From Gammaproteobacteria bacterium (GTDB lineage: Bacteria; Pseudomonadota; Gammaproteobacteria; Steroidobacterales; Steroidobacteraceae): DNA of 15,464 nt. Positions 1 to 7,080 of this stretch are shown here, piece by piece. The DNA is taken from contig PMMB01000261.1 in the NCBI GenBank assembly GCA_003165495.1, positions 1 through 15,464 on the forward strand, read 5' to 3'. The notes beneath the pieces are model-generated. The model had not been told where the DNA came from. It saw only the letters and a list, made by a program, of their open reading frames with translations, and ran no database searches. Position numbers and translations under genes: made by a program. The first letter of the stretch is position 1, and each line of letters begins with the position of its first letter.

Positions 1-1
1 G

Positions 2-1213
2 GCGGAGACGCTGACACGCCTGTGGCTGGGGTCGCGTCAGATCGCGGCCGTACAGGCGCATCGCAACGATATCCCTGAGCCGTTTCGCGGACAAATCGCG
101 CTTGCCGATCAGCAAAAGGCCGCCGACTACACCACCGCCCGAGTGCGGCTGGGGCGATGGGCGACCGTCGTCGAGGCGGCGGTCAAACTCGTGCTGACCT
201 TCGGCGGCGGCCTCGCGGCGGTCGACGCAGTCTGGCGCCATACGGGCTTTGACGAACCGTGGCGCGGCGTATTCGTGGTGGCCACCCTGTTATTGCTGCT
301 GCAGCTGGTCGGTTTACCCTTCTCGTTGTGGAGAACATTCGGGATAGAAGCCCGTTTCGGGTTCAATCGGGTCTCGCCGCGGCTATATGCGGCGGATTTG
401 GCCAAGCAGTGGCTGCTCGCCGCGTTACTCGGCGGCCCACTGTTGCTGGTCACGCTCACCCTCATGGAACATGCCGGGGCGTGGTGGTGGGTGTGGGTCT
501 GGATGATCTGGTTGGGTTGGACCTTGGGACTGACCTGGGCCGCCCCTAAGTTCATCGCGCCGTTATTCAATCGATTCTCGCCGCTCGCCGATGAAGCGCT
601 CAAGAAACGGGTCGAGACTCTGCTCGAACGCTGCGGTTTCGCCGCGCGCGGGGGCGTGTTCGTGATGGACGGATCGCTACGCTCGGCGCACGGTAACGCC
701 TACTTCACCGGCATCGGGCGCAACAAGCGCATCGTGTTCTTCGACACCTTGTTGTCACGCATCGAGGCGGCGGAAATCGAAGCGGTGTTGGCGCATGAAC
801 TCGGCCATTTTCGGCTACATCATGTGCGTCAGCGGCTGGCGGCCTCCGTGTTGCTGACGTTCGCCGGGTTGGCGCTGCTCGCTTGGTTGGCGCGGCAGCC
901 GGGTTTCTACAGCGCTCTTGGCGTGCCGGTGCCTTCCGCCGCGATGGCGTTGCTCCTGTTCGTCTTGATCGTGCCGGTCCTGACGTTCTTTGCGACGCCT
1001 GCGATCTCATGGTGGTCGCGCCGGCACGAGCGGCAGGCCGACGATTTTGCCGCCGAACACGCCGATGCCGGCAAGTTGGCCGCTGCCTTGGTCAAGCTAT
1101 TTCGCGACAATGCGTCCACGCTCACTCCCGACCGCATCCATTCAGCGTTCTTCGATTCCCACCCGCCGGCCCTCGAGCGCATTGAGCGATTGAATGCGCT
1201 GGCATCGCCGTGA
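2..1213 (+). CDS. M48 family (Ste24/CAAX prenyl protease 1-type) membrane zinc metallopeptidase, 5' partial
   Basis: Integral-membrane zinc metalloprotease of the Ste24 type; bacterial members are thought to act in inner-membrane protein quality control. The frame is open from base 2 with no stop, and the residues encoded before the first GTG (143) are family-like, including QQKAADYTTARVRLG, so the gene begins outside the window. Visible residues total 403; family members are roughly 410-430, so probably only part of the first membrane helix is missing. The catalytic HELGH starts at visible residue 265. The third zinc ligand lies in the downstream HERQAD motif (E343, with the conserved Asp four residues on). 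Hydrophobic segments flank both motifs. The C-terminal part has the usual HPPALERIERL. It is convergent with lon, with about 116 bp between stops, and is not in the same operon. The choice of Ste24 over HtpX rests on the long N-terminal membrane region and the KAADYT motif. Physiological substrate unknown. Confidence 0.93.
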   Translation, partial: AETLTRLWLGSRQIAAVQAHRNDIPEPFRGQIALADQQKAADYTTARVRLGRWATVVEAAVKLVLTFGGGLAAVDAVWRHTGFDEPWRGVFVVATLLLLLQLVGLPFSLWRTFGIEARFGFNRVSPRLYAADLAKQWLLAALLGGPLLLVTLTLMEHAGAWWWVWVWMIWLGWTLGLTWAAPKFIAPLFNRFSPLADEALKKRVETLLERCGFAARGGVFVMDGSLRSAHGNAYFTGIGRNKRIVFFDTLLSRIEAAEIEAVLAHELGHFRLHHVRQRLAASVLLTFAGLALLAWLARQPGFYSALGVPVPSAAMALLLFVLIVPVLTFFATPAISWWSRRHERQADDFAAEHADAGKLAAALVKLFRDNASTLTPDRIHSAFFDSHPPALERIERLNALASP

Positions 1214-1329
1214 CGCGCACTGGGGCACTCGCCGTTCGCTCCTGGTCACGAACGAGGTGAATCAACGCATCGCCGGCGAAGGTCGCGTTTTCTAGGTTGC
1301 TGCCGGCAGCGGGCGCCGGTCCTTAGGGC

Positions 1330-3678
1330 TTAGGCCGCCGCCCGTTGCGCGGGCGCGTCGTGCAGCGCCCGGGCAAGGACGTCGTCGATCTTCTCCGCCC
1401 AAACAAACTCGAGCTTCGTGCGCACGCTCTCGGGAATGTCCTCGAGGTCGCGACGATTGCGTGCCGGCAGGATCACGGTGCGAATGCCGGCACGCGCCGC
1501 GGCCACGCATTTTTCCTTGATGCCGCCAACCGGCATCACCACGCCGCGCAGGCTGATCTCTCCGGTCATGGCGACGTCGGCTCGGACGGTGCGCTGCGAT
1601 AGGAGCGACGCCAATGAGGTGGCGATGGCGGCCCCAGCACTCGGCCCGTCTTTCGGAATGGCGCCGGCGGGGACATGAATGTGTAAATCGCTATTGTCCA
1701 AGGACGCAGGGTCTATCCTCAAACGATCCGCCTGCGACTTCACCCAGGTGACGGCTGCCTGGGCGCTCTCCTTCATCACGTCACCGAGCTGTCCCGTGAG
1801 GATGAGTTTGCCGCTGCCTCTCACGCGGCTGGACTCGATAAAGAGAATATCGCCGCCCGCCGGGGTCCAGGCGAGACCGGTGGCTACGCCTGGGATGCTG
1901 GTGTGCAGAGCCACGTCGCTTTCAAAACGCGCGGCACCCAAGATGCGCGGTACTTCGTTCGCGCCGATCGAGACGCTTTGCGCGCCGCCGGAGGCGATGG
2001 TGACAGCGGCGTTACGCAGCAGTGCAGCGATCTGGCGCTCCAGACTCCTCACGCCCGCTTCGCGGGTATAGTCGACGATGAGCCGGCGCAGGGCCTCTTC
2101 GGAGATCTCGACCTGATCGCTGTTAAGGCCATTCGCCGTTAACTGCCGCGGGAGCAGGTAGCGCGTGGCGATTTGCAGCTTTTCTTCTTCGCTGTAGCCG
2201 GTGAGTTCGATGATTTCCATGCGGTCGCGCAGCGGCGCCGGTATGGCATCCAGAACGTTTGCGGTTCCTATGAACAGCACCTTCGACAAATCGAACGGTA
2301 CGGCGAGATAGTTGTCGCGGAACGAGTTGTTCTGTTCCGGATCCAGCACCTCGAGCAAAGCGGAAAACGGATCACCCTGATGGCTGGCCGAAAGTTTATC
2401 GACCTCGTCGAGCATGAGCACGGGATTACGCCGACCGGCCTTACGCACGGCTTGCGCGATGTTGCCCGGCAGCGAGCCGATGTACGTGCGCCGATGACCT
2501 CGAATTTCCGCCTCATCGTGCACGCCGCCCAGGCTCACGCGACCGAATTTGAGCCCCATCGCTTTGGCAATGCTCTGGCCGAGCGAAGTCTTGCCTACAC
2601 CCGGTGGACCGACGAAGCAGAGGATGGGACTACGGCCCTCGGGATTCAGTTTTCGAACGGCGAGGAACTCCAATATTCGGCGCTTGACTTTGTCGAGCCC
2701 AAAGTGATCTTGGTCGAGTATGGAGCGAGCCTGTTCGATGTCGACGGTCTCGGGATCGACCTTCGACCAAGGCATGGCCAGCAGCCAGTCGAGGTAGGTT
2801 CGGGTCATGGAGTATTCGGCGGCCGAGTCCGGCATGCGCTCCAAACGCTTGAGCTCGCGCTGGGCCTGTTCAGCGGCTTCCGCCGGCATGCCGGCGTCCT
2901 TGACGGCTTGCTTCAGCTCTTCGAGCTCGTCTGAAGACGAGTCGGTTTCGCCCAGCTCCTTCTGGATTTGCCGGAGGCGCTCGCGCAGCACGGCTTCCTT
3001 TTGTCGTTCGTCGAAAGCCTCGCGCGTTCGTTCATCGATTTGGCGCGACACCTTCAGAACCTCGATGCGCCGCCCGAGGAGGGTCAGCACGCGGTCGAGC
3101 CGTGTCTTCAGATCGAAAGCAGCCAAGATCTCCTGTTTGTCCGCGGCCTTCAAATCCATGAAGCTCGCCACCATGTCGGCGAGCGCCGGAATCGACTCGA
3201 TGCTGCGAATGGCGTTGACGAGTTCGCCCGGCGCCTGCGGCAGCAACTGCACGGCCTCCAGCGCTTTGTCGCGCAAATTGAGCCCGCGAGCTTCGATCTC
3301 GCTATCGAGCACCGTGGCCTCTTTATGCGTCTCTATTCGCGCCACCAGGAAGGGGTCGCGGCTGACGTAGTCCAATATGGTGAAGCGCTCTTCGCCTTGG
3401 GCTATCAAATGGTGAGTCCCGTCCGGCGCGGTGATGAAACGCACGATGGTGGCGGCAGTGCCGACCCGGTGAAGACCCTCGGGTCCCGGCGCGGCGGCGC
3501 CCGGTGCTTCGACGCTCGGGTCAGTCTGTAGCAATAGGCCCACGCGGCGTTGGGTGCGTACCGCTTCCTGAGCCGCCGCCAACGCCGGATTGCCGGCGAT
3601 AGCGATCGGCAATACGACGCCCGGGAACAGTACCGCGTTGCTGACGGGCAAAATAATGAGTACGTCTTCGGCGTTCAT
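1330..3678 (-). CDS. lon: ATP-dependent Lon protease (endopeptidase La)
   Basis: Cytoplasmic AAA+ serine protease that unfolds and degrades damaged and selected regulatory proteins. With this start it has 782 residues, essentially the E. coli Lon length of 784. Order: N-terminal LON substrate-binding domain (about 1-200), coiled-coil helical region (about 200-330), AAA+ module with Walker A GPPGVGKTS near 357 and Walker B VLMLDEVDK, then the S16 protease domain. Catalytic Ser680 is in DGPSAGAA and catalytic Lys723 in GGIKEK; their 43-residue spacing equals S679/K722 of E. coli. An upstream in-frame start at 3711 is possible. I chose 3678 because its ATG forms an ATGA overlap with the hsp20 stop, has a GAGGGAGG ribosome site 4 bases upstream, and gives the normal Lon N-terminus (MNAEDVLIILP). 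It lies behind hsp20 rather than in the clpP-clpX-lon order common in gammaproteobacteria, so it may be a second lon copy (inference). Confidence 0.97.
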   Translation of the reverse strand: MNAEDVLIILPVSNAVLFPGVVLPIAIAGNPALAAAQEAVRTQRRVGLLLQTDPSVEAPGAAAPGPEGLHRVGTAATIVRFITAPDGTHHLIAQGEERFTILDYVSRDPFLVARIETHKEATVLDSEIEARGLNLRDKALEAVQLLPQAPGELVNAIRSIESIPALADMVASFMDLKAADKQEILAAFDLKTRLDRVLTLLGRRIEVLKVSRQIDERTREAFDERQKEAVLRERLRQIQKELGETDSSSDELEELKQAVKDAGMPAEAAEQAQRELKRLERMPDSAAEYSMTRTYLDWLLAMPWSKVDPETVDIEQARSILDQDHFGLDKVKRRILEFLAVRKLNPEGRSPILCFVGPPGVGKTSLGQSIAKAMGLKFGRVSLGGVHDEAEIRGHRRTYIGSLPGNIAQAVRKAGRRNPVLMLDEVDKLSASHQGDPFSALLEVLDPEQNNSFRDNYLAVPFDLSKVLFIGTANVLDAIPAPLRDRMEIIELTGYSEEEKLQIATRYLLPRQLTANGLNSDQVEISEEALRRLIVDYTREAGVRSLERQIAALLRNAAVTIASGGAQSVSIGANEVPRILGAARFESDVALHTSIPGVATGLAWTPAGGDILFIESSRVRGSGKLILTGQLGDVMKESAQAAVTWVKSQADRLRIDPASLDNSDLHIHVPAGAIPKDGPSAGAAIATSLASLLSQRTVRADVAMTGEISLRGVVMPVGGIKEKCVAAARAGIRTVILPARNRRDLEDIPESVRTKLEFVWAEKIDDVLARALHDAPAQRAAA

Positions 3679-4085
3679 GGCGCCTCCCTCGCGAGCCGCA
3701 GAAACAGGCAACCGCGATCGAGGCGGCGCTCAAGCAGCGCATAGTGCCCGGGCGGTAGATCGATACGTCTGCGCATCCGGCCATAGGGAATTTCCAAGCG
3801 CACGACGTTCATGTGGGCACTCAACGAAGGCGGCGGCACGGTGGTTTCGATCTGCAAACCCGTCGGCGTTATTTGCACGGCAACCTCTTCCGCGCGAGCG
3901 CCGGGCAATGCGACCACCACCTGGAGTTCGGAGCCATCCGCGAAGATGTCGGCCGGCGGTTCCCACACGGGCCGGGTCGAGGGTACGGCCAGCAGTTCGA
4001 AAAAATGCCGATGTTTGCGCTCAGCCTCATCGAGCAGCGCACAGGCTTCAGCCCACATCCAGGATTTTCTGCGGTTGGTATTCAT
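3675..4085 (-). CDS. Small heat shock protein, Hsp20/alpha-crystallin family
   Basis: Predicted ATP-independent holdase that binds unfolding proteins in the cytoplasm. It has 136 residues. A short helical N-terminal arm (1-36) is followed by an alpha-crystallin domain opening with WEPPADIFADGSELQVVVALPG (about 41-62). The domain ends with the family G-x-L element (G125, L127 in RGCLFLRL). It stops only nine residues after G-x-L, and the usual C-terminal I-x-I anchor, which docks between dimers in larger oligomers, is not visible, so oligomerisation may be limited. It shares an ATGA overlap with lon, so the two are almost certainly co-translated. IbpA/IbpB are known Lon substrates in E. coli, which makes a holdase-to-protease hand-over plausible but unproven here. 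The ATG at 4085 has only a weak ribosome site, and a sigma32-like promoter ends about nine bases upstream, so the message may be leaderless or nearly so. ATG at 4058 is an alternative start. Confidence 0.88.
   Translation of the reverse strand: MNTNRRKSWMWAEACALLDEAERKHRHFFELLAVPSTRPVWEPPADIFADGSELQVVVALPGARAEEVAVQITPTGLQIETTVPPPSLSAHMNVVRLEIPYGRMRRRIDLPPGHYALLERRLDRGCLFLRLAREAP
3683..3690 (-). promoter_or_regulatory. Ribosome binding site deciding the lon start
   Basis: On the minus strand GAGGGAGG ends four bases before the ATG at 3678. It lies inside the last codons of hsp20. Together with the ATGA stop/start overlap it supports translational coupling and argues against the longer in-frame start at 3711. 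Confidence 0.75.
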
Positions 4086-4093
4086 GACCTAAA

Positions 4094-4123
4094 TGAATGC
4101 GGCCACGAACGTCAAAGTTCAAG
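4094..4123 (-). promoter_or_regulatory. Putative sigma32 (RpoH) heat-shock promoter for hsp20-lon
   Basis: Read on the minus strand, CTTGAAC (4123-4117) matches the sigma32 -35 consensus CTTGAAA at 6 of 7 bases. After a 14-base spacer, CCGCATTCA (4102-4094) matches the -10 consensus CCCCATnTA at all but two specified bases. The spacer is within the known 11-16 range. It lies immediately before an hsp20-lon pair, which is a classic target. The predicted start of transcription falls only a few bases before the hsp20 ATG, implying a very short or absent leader. The sigma70 match in the same stretch is poorer. Called by eye. Confidence 0.6.
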
Positions 4124-4148
4124 GGTGGGAAGATGCGACGCGATGCAC

Positions 4149-4162
4149 AACGCGATCGCGTT
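4149..4162. repeat. 14-bp perfect palindrome AACGCGATCGCGTT
   Basis: A perfect inverted repeat without a loop, lying between the NYN gene stop and the sigma32-like -35 box, about 26 bases upstream of that box. There is no T-tract on the minus strand after it, so it does not look like an intrinsic terminator. It could be an operator for a dimeric regulator or chance in GC-rich DNA. It contains CGATCG. Confidence 0.45.
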
Positions 4163-4172
4163 CGTCTTAAGT

Positions 4173-5024
4173 TTAGTTCACCCGTGGCGGGGGTCTGTCC
4201 GTAACTCGCACCGTGTAGCCGCCGGACTTCTCGTCCGCCCGCAAAGTGAGTAGCCCGCGCTTCTCACCGTCGGCCAATAGATCGTTGAACGACCTGAATC
4301 CATAAGCGCGCTCGTTGAAACCCGGATGACGGCGCTTGATCGCTTGTTTGACCATCGAGCCCCAGATGGGTTCACTCCCACCGCGCTCCTCGGCCAACGC
4401 TTCTAATGTTTCGACGATCAGCTCGAGCGCATCGTTGAGGTCCGGACCTTTGTTATCGGCGGCCACCGTTTCGGCGGGCACGGTCTCGGCCGACACGGCA
4501 GGGGAGCGGCCGGCAGTCGCGGTACGGCGGCGCGCCTTGGAAGGCTCCTTGCGGACCAGGTCATCGTAGTAAATGAATTCGTCGCAGTTATTGATGAACA
4601 GATCCGAGGTCGAATTCTTGACGCCGACACCGATGACGGTTTTGGCGTTTTCGCGCAATTTGCTGACCAGCGGCGAGAAGTCCGAGTCGCCGCTCAAAAT
4701 GACGAAGGTATCGACATGCCCCTTGGTGTAGCAGAGATCGAGCGCGTCGACGACCATGCGAATGTCCGCGGAGTTCTTGCCGGACTGGCGCACGTGCGGG
4801 ATTTCGATGAGTTCGAACGCCGCTTCGTGCAAGCCGCGCTTGAAGTCCTTGTAGCGATCGAAATCGCAGTAGGCTTTTTTGACGACGATGTGACCCTTGA
4901 GTAGAAGGCGCTCGAGCACCTTCTCTATGTCAAAACTCGGGAATTTGGCGTCGCGCGCGCCTAAGGCGATGTTCTCCAGGTCGAGGAAAACGGCCATGGT
5001 GGCGTCGGACGTTCTGGTTGTCAT
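4173..5024 (-). CDS. NYN (PIN-like) domain protein with C-terminal OST-HTH/LOTUS domain, putative ribonuclease
   Basis: Predicted cytoplasmic RNA-binding nuclease of the LabA/DUF88 NYN family, 283 residues from the ATG at 5024. The N-terminal NYN domain (about 10-155) shows the expected acidic centre: D15 in FLDLEN, D87 in NSADIRMVVDA, and D113 and D115 in LSGDSDFSPL. A basic, low-complexity linker follows (about 160-195). The C-terminal part (about 195-275: DLNDALELIVETLEAL, IWGSMVKQAIKRRHPGFNE, FNDLLADGEKRGLLTL) fits the OST-HTH/LOTUS winged-helix fold, a module tied to RNA binding. The frame extends to a TTG at 5051. I prefer 5024 because an ATG there follows GGAA and the NYN motif starts right after it. 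It lies 49 bp after the 2OG oxygenase gene and 87 bp before hsp20, on the same strand. NYN plus LOTUS is a known bacterial architecture; the RNA target is unknown. Confidence 0.87.
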   Translation of the reverse strand: MTTRTSDATMAVFLDLENIALGARDAKFPSFDIEKVLERLLLKGHIVVKKAYCDFDRYKDFKRGLHEAAFELIEIPHVRQSGKNSADIRMVVDALDLCYTKGHVDTFVILSGDSDFSPLVSKLRENAKTVIGVGVKNSTSDLFINNCDEFIYYDDLVRKEPSKARRRTATAGRSPAVSAETVPAETVAADNKGPDLNDALELIVETLEALAEERGGSEPIWGSMVKQAIKRRHPGFNERAYGFRSFNDLLADGEKRGLLTLRADEKSGGYTVRVTDRPPPRVN

Positions 5025-5073
5025 TGGTTCCAAGTTTACTCCATTCCGCAAAAGCCAGGCGCGCCGCTTTTTG

Positions 5074-5691
5074 CTAGAACCAGTTGTAATTGAAGCTGAC
5101 GCTGATGCGTTCAGCGTCGACTAGGTTCGGCACCACTTCATGCCGCAGCCAACTTTCAAAGAGCACCAATTGCCCAGCCGCGGCAGGAAATGTTCCCCAC
5201 GGGCGGGTCTCACGCTTCGCGGTAGCTTTACGCGGCGGCGCAGCCATGAATCGATCCAGCCGCGGATCCTCGAATTTGATCCCGGGAGTCCCCGCTGGGA
5301 CGTGTACGTAGTAGGTGCCGCTCAACGTCGAGAGCGGATGCAGATGCAGGCCATGCACCACGTGTTTAGGGTTGATGTTGATCCAGCAATCAGTCATGTT
5401 CAGTTCGCGCCCTTCAAGATCCCACTCCACCGCGTTGGCGAAGGCCTTGACATGCCGTCCAAGTTTGCTTTCCAAGGCTTTAAATGTCGGCGAAATGCGC
5501 TGTAACCAATGCACCGAACCGTAGGAGGTGTAGCCGCCCGGATAATTCTTGGCGGACCATCGCCGCCCGGCCGCATCGTCATGGCGAAGCTGCCGGCATT
5601 CCTTGAGAAGCTGGCGGTTGAACTCCTTCGCGCCGCGTTTCTGCAAGGCGTTCGAGTATACGAATGTCGGAAATAGTCTGTGCATTGTCAT
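5074..5691 (-). CDS. Putative 2OG-Fe(II) oxygenase, TIGR02466 type
   Basis: 205-residue soluble protein resembling the TIGR02466 group of putative 2-oxoglutarate/Fe(II)-dependent oxygenases (double-stranded beta-helix fold). Visible family marks are an N-terminal LFPTFVY, then MTDCWININP (99-108), HGLHLHPLSTLSGTYYVHVP (113-132) with candidate metal ligands H116 or H118, FEDPR (140-144), LVLFESWLRHEV with H184 as the likely distal iron ligand, and ERISVSFNYNW with R195 as the likely 2-oxoglutarate-binding arginine. I do not see a plain HxD pair, so ligand assignment is tentative. No signal peptide or membrane segment. Two in-frame ATGs (5691 and 5685) are equally possible starts; neither has a strong ribosome site. 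It is first in a same-strand run with the NYN protein, hsp20 and lon, and divergent from the MFS gene. Substrate unknown: protein, nucleic acid or small molecule are all open. Confidence 0.83.
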   Translation of the reverse strand: MTMHRLFPTFVYSNALQKRGAKEFNRQLLKECRQLRHDDAAGRRWSAKNYPGGYTSYGSVHWLQRISPTFKALESKLGRHVKAFANAVEWDLEGRELNMTDCWININPKHVVHGLHLHPLSTLSGTYYVHVPAGTPGIKFEDPRLDRFMAAPPRKATAKRETRPWGTFPAAAGQLVLFESWLRHEVVPNLVDAERISVSFNYNWF

Positions 5692-5744
5692 CGGGCAAGC
5701 CTAACGGGCATCGCCGCCCAAGGGAAATCACGATAAAATTCTCC
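5692..5744. promoter_or_regulatory. Divergent intergenic region between the 2OG oxygenase and MFS genes
   Basis: Only 53 bp separates the two divergent starts, so both promoters must overlap this spacer or the neighbouring coding ends. An AT-rich island, ATCACGATAAAATTCT, stands out at about 5727-5742. TAAAAT at 5734-5739 matches a plus-strand -10 box at 5 of 6, but no convincing -35 sits 17 bases upstream and transcription would begin at the MFS ATG. No clear Shine-Dalgarno is seen for either gene. Confidence 0.3.
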
Positions 5745-7067
5745 ATGAACTCCGTGCAGACCGCACCGACCCCACGTCCCGCCGCGGCCATTCCATGGCG
5801 CGTTGCGCCGCCGCTAATCAGCACGGCGCTAATCATGGTCGGTTCCGGCTTCTTGGGCTCACTGCTGCCGCTGCGATTTTCCGCGATGGGCATGTCGGAA
5901 GGGGTGATCGGGCTGATCGCTACCGCCGAAGCCCTCGGATTTCTGGCGGGGTGCCTCTACGCCCATAAGGTGATCGCGCCGGTGGGCCTCGAGCGCGCGT
6001 ACGCGACCTTTGCCAGCTTGAAATCGGTCGCGATCCTCGGTCTTTACTTCGCGAACAGCGTCCCGACATTGGCGCTGCTGCGGTTCCTGATCGGCATCAA
6101 TGCCGCGGGACTTGCCATCATCGTGGAGAGTTGGCTGAATGCATTGGTGCCGAACGAGCAGCGTGGGCGCGTTCTCACGATCTACGTGCTCGTGTACGGT
6201 CTGTTCTTCGGTGTGGGCCAGTTATTCAGCCAATCCCTCAACGTCAGAGGTCCGGAGCTATTGTTGATCGCCGGCATCTCGACGACGCTCGCACTCGTGC
6301 CCATGGTCGCAATCGACGTGCGTGCGCCGGTCCTGCCGAGCCGCGTGAAGTTGGAAATCTTCAAGGCGCTGCGCACCTCGCCCGTAAGCGTCACGGCCTG
6401 CCTGCTGAACGGGCTCATTTTGACCGCCTTCACGACCGTGGGGCCTCTGTTGGGCGTGCGCATCGGCTTCGATCAACAGCACATCGTCCTGTTGATGGCC
6501 TGTGTCTCGCTGGGCGGACTTTTCCTGCAATGGCCGATCGGTTACTTCTCGGACAAAATCGACCGTCTGCATGCGCTGATCGGCCTTGGGCTCGGCATCC
6601 TCGCCGTGGCCGCCACGCTCGTGTGGGCCGACCATCTCATGCCGTTCGCGCTGCTTGCTCTGCTGTTCGGCGTCTTCGGCGGTCTCGCGGAGAGTCTCTA
6701 CGCGGTAGGAGTCGCGCACGCAAATGACCGTGCCGTCGCGACCGATTACGTGGCGCTGTCATCGACCTTGCTGTTCGTCTGGGCCTTGGGTTCCGCCGTC
6801 GGCCCCACCGCCGGGACTTACGCCATCCAGCTCATTGCGCCGCGCGCGTTTTTCGTTTACGTGATGATGCTGACGCTGGCCTTCACGCTGTTCGCCATCT
6901 GGCGGCTGTCGCGTCGCAAGGTCGATCGCATCGTGGAGTCGCGCGAGGACTTTCTCGCCTACCCGCAGACTTCGCCGGAAATCTACGCTTGGCTGCCCTA
7001 TCACCGGGACACAACCGGGGAGTCGGAGCGGACCCAACCCGCGGTCGACGCGCCGCCGAACGACTGA
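5745..7067 (+). CDS. MFS transporter, YcaD-like
   Basis: Inner-membrane secondary transporter of the major facilitator superfamily, 440 residues from the ATG at 5745. About 12 hydrophobic segments are visible, with the first near residues 24-42 (LISTALIMVGSGFLGSLLPL). IIVESWLNALVPNEQRGRVL (about 125-144), with the ESWL-x-RGR pattern after the fourth segment, is typical of the YcaD-like group. FLQWPIGYFSDKIDR in the second half is the repeat of the MFS A-motif. The C-terminal tail (about 400-440) is soluble and polar. The frame extends 27 residues upstream to 5664, but those residues are polar, overlap the divergent gene start and precede no better ribosome site. It converges with the gamma-glutamyltransferase gene with 13 bp between stops. 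Substrate cannot be read from the sequence; export of small metabolites or drugs is a guess from the family. Confidence 0.9.
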   Translation: MNSVQTAPTPRPAAAIPWRVAPPLISTALIMVGSGFLGSLLPLRFSAMGMSEGVIGLIATAEALGFLAGCLYAHKVIAPVGLERAYATFASLKSVAILGLYFANSVPTLALLRFLIGINAAGLAIIVESWLNALVPNEQRGRVLTIYVLVYGLFFGVGQLFSQSLNVRGPELLLIAGISTTLALVPMVAIDVRAPVLPSRVKLEIFKALRTSPVSVTACLLNGLILTAFTTVGPLLGVRIGFDQQHIVLLMACVSLGGLFLQWPIGYFSDKIDRLHALIGLGLGILAVAATLVWADHLMPFALLALLFGVFGGLAESLYAVGVAHANDRAVATDYVALSSTLLFVWALGSAVGPTAGTYAIQLIAPRAFFVYVMMLTLAFTLFAIWRLSRRKVDRIVESREDFLAYPQTSPEIYAWLPYHRDTTGESERTQPAVDAPPND

Positions 7068-7080
7068 TTCGTAGAATTGG

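Noticed and set aside
1233..1254. Inverted repeat CGTTCG/CGAACG in the gap between the Ste24 and lon genes as a terminator
   Set aside because: A 6-bp stem with a 10-base loop and no T-tract on either strand is too weak. GCTGCCGGCAGC at about 1299-1310 is also palindromic but has no loop or T-tract.
2173..2934. A 253-codon plus-strand open frame opposite lon
   Set aside because: It is antisense to the conserved AAA+ region of Lon and shows no recognisable motif or ribosome site.
4086..4172. CIRCE (HrcA) element upstream of hsp20
   Set aside because: No TTAGCACTC-N9-GAGTGCTAA-like repeat is present in the gap.
5685..5739. TTGTCA at 5685 paired with TAAAAT at 5734 as a sigma70 promoter for the MFS gene
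   Set aside because: The spacing is 43 bases, far from 17, so the two boxes cannot form one promoter.
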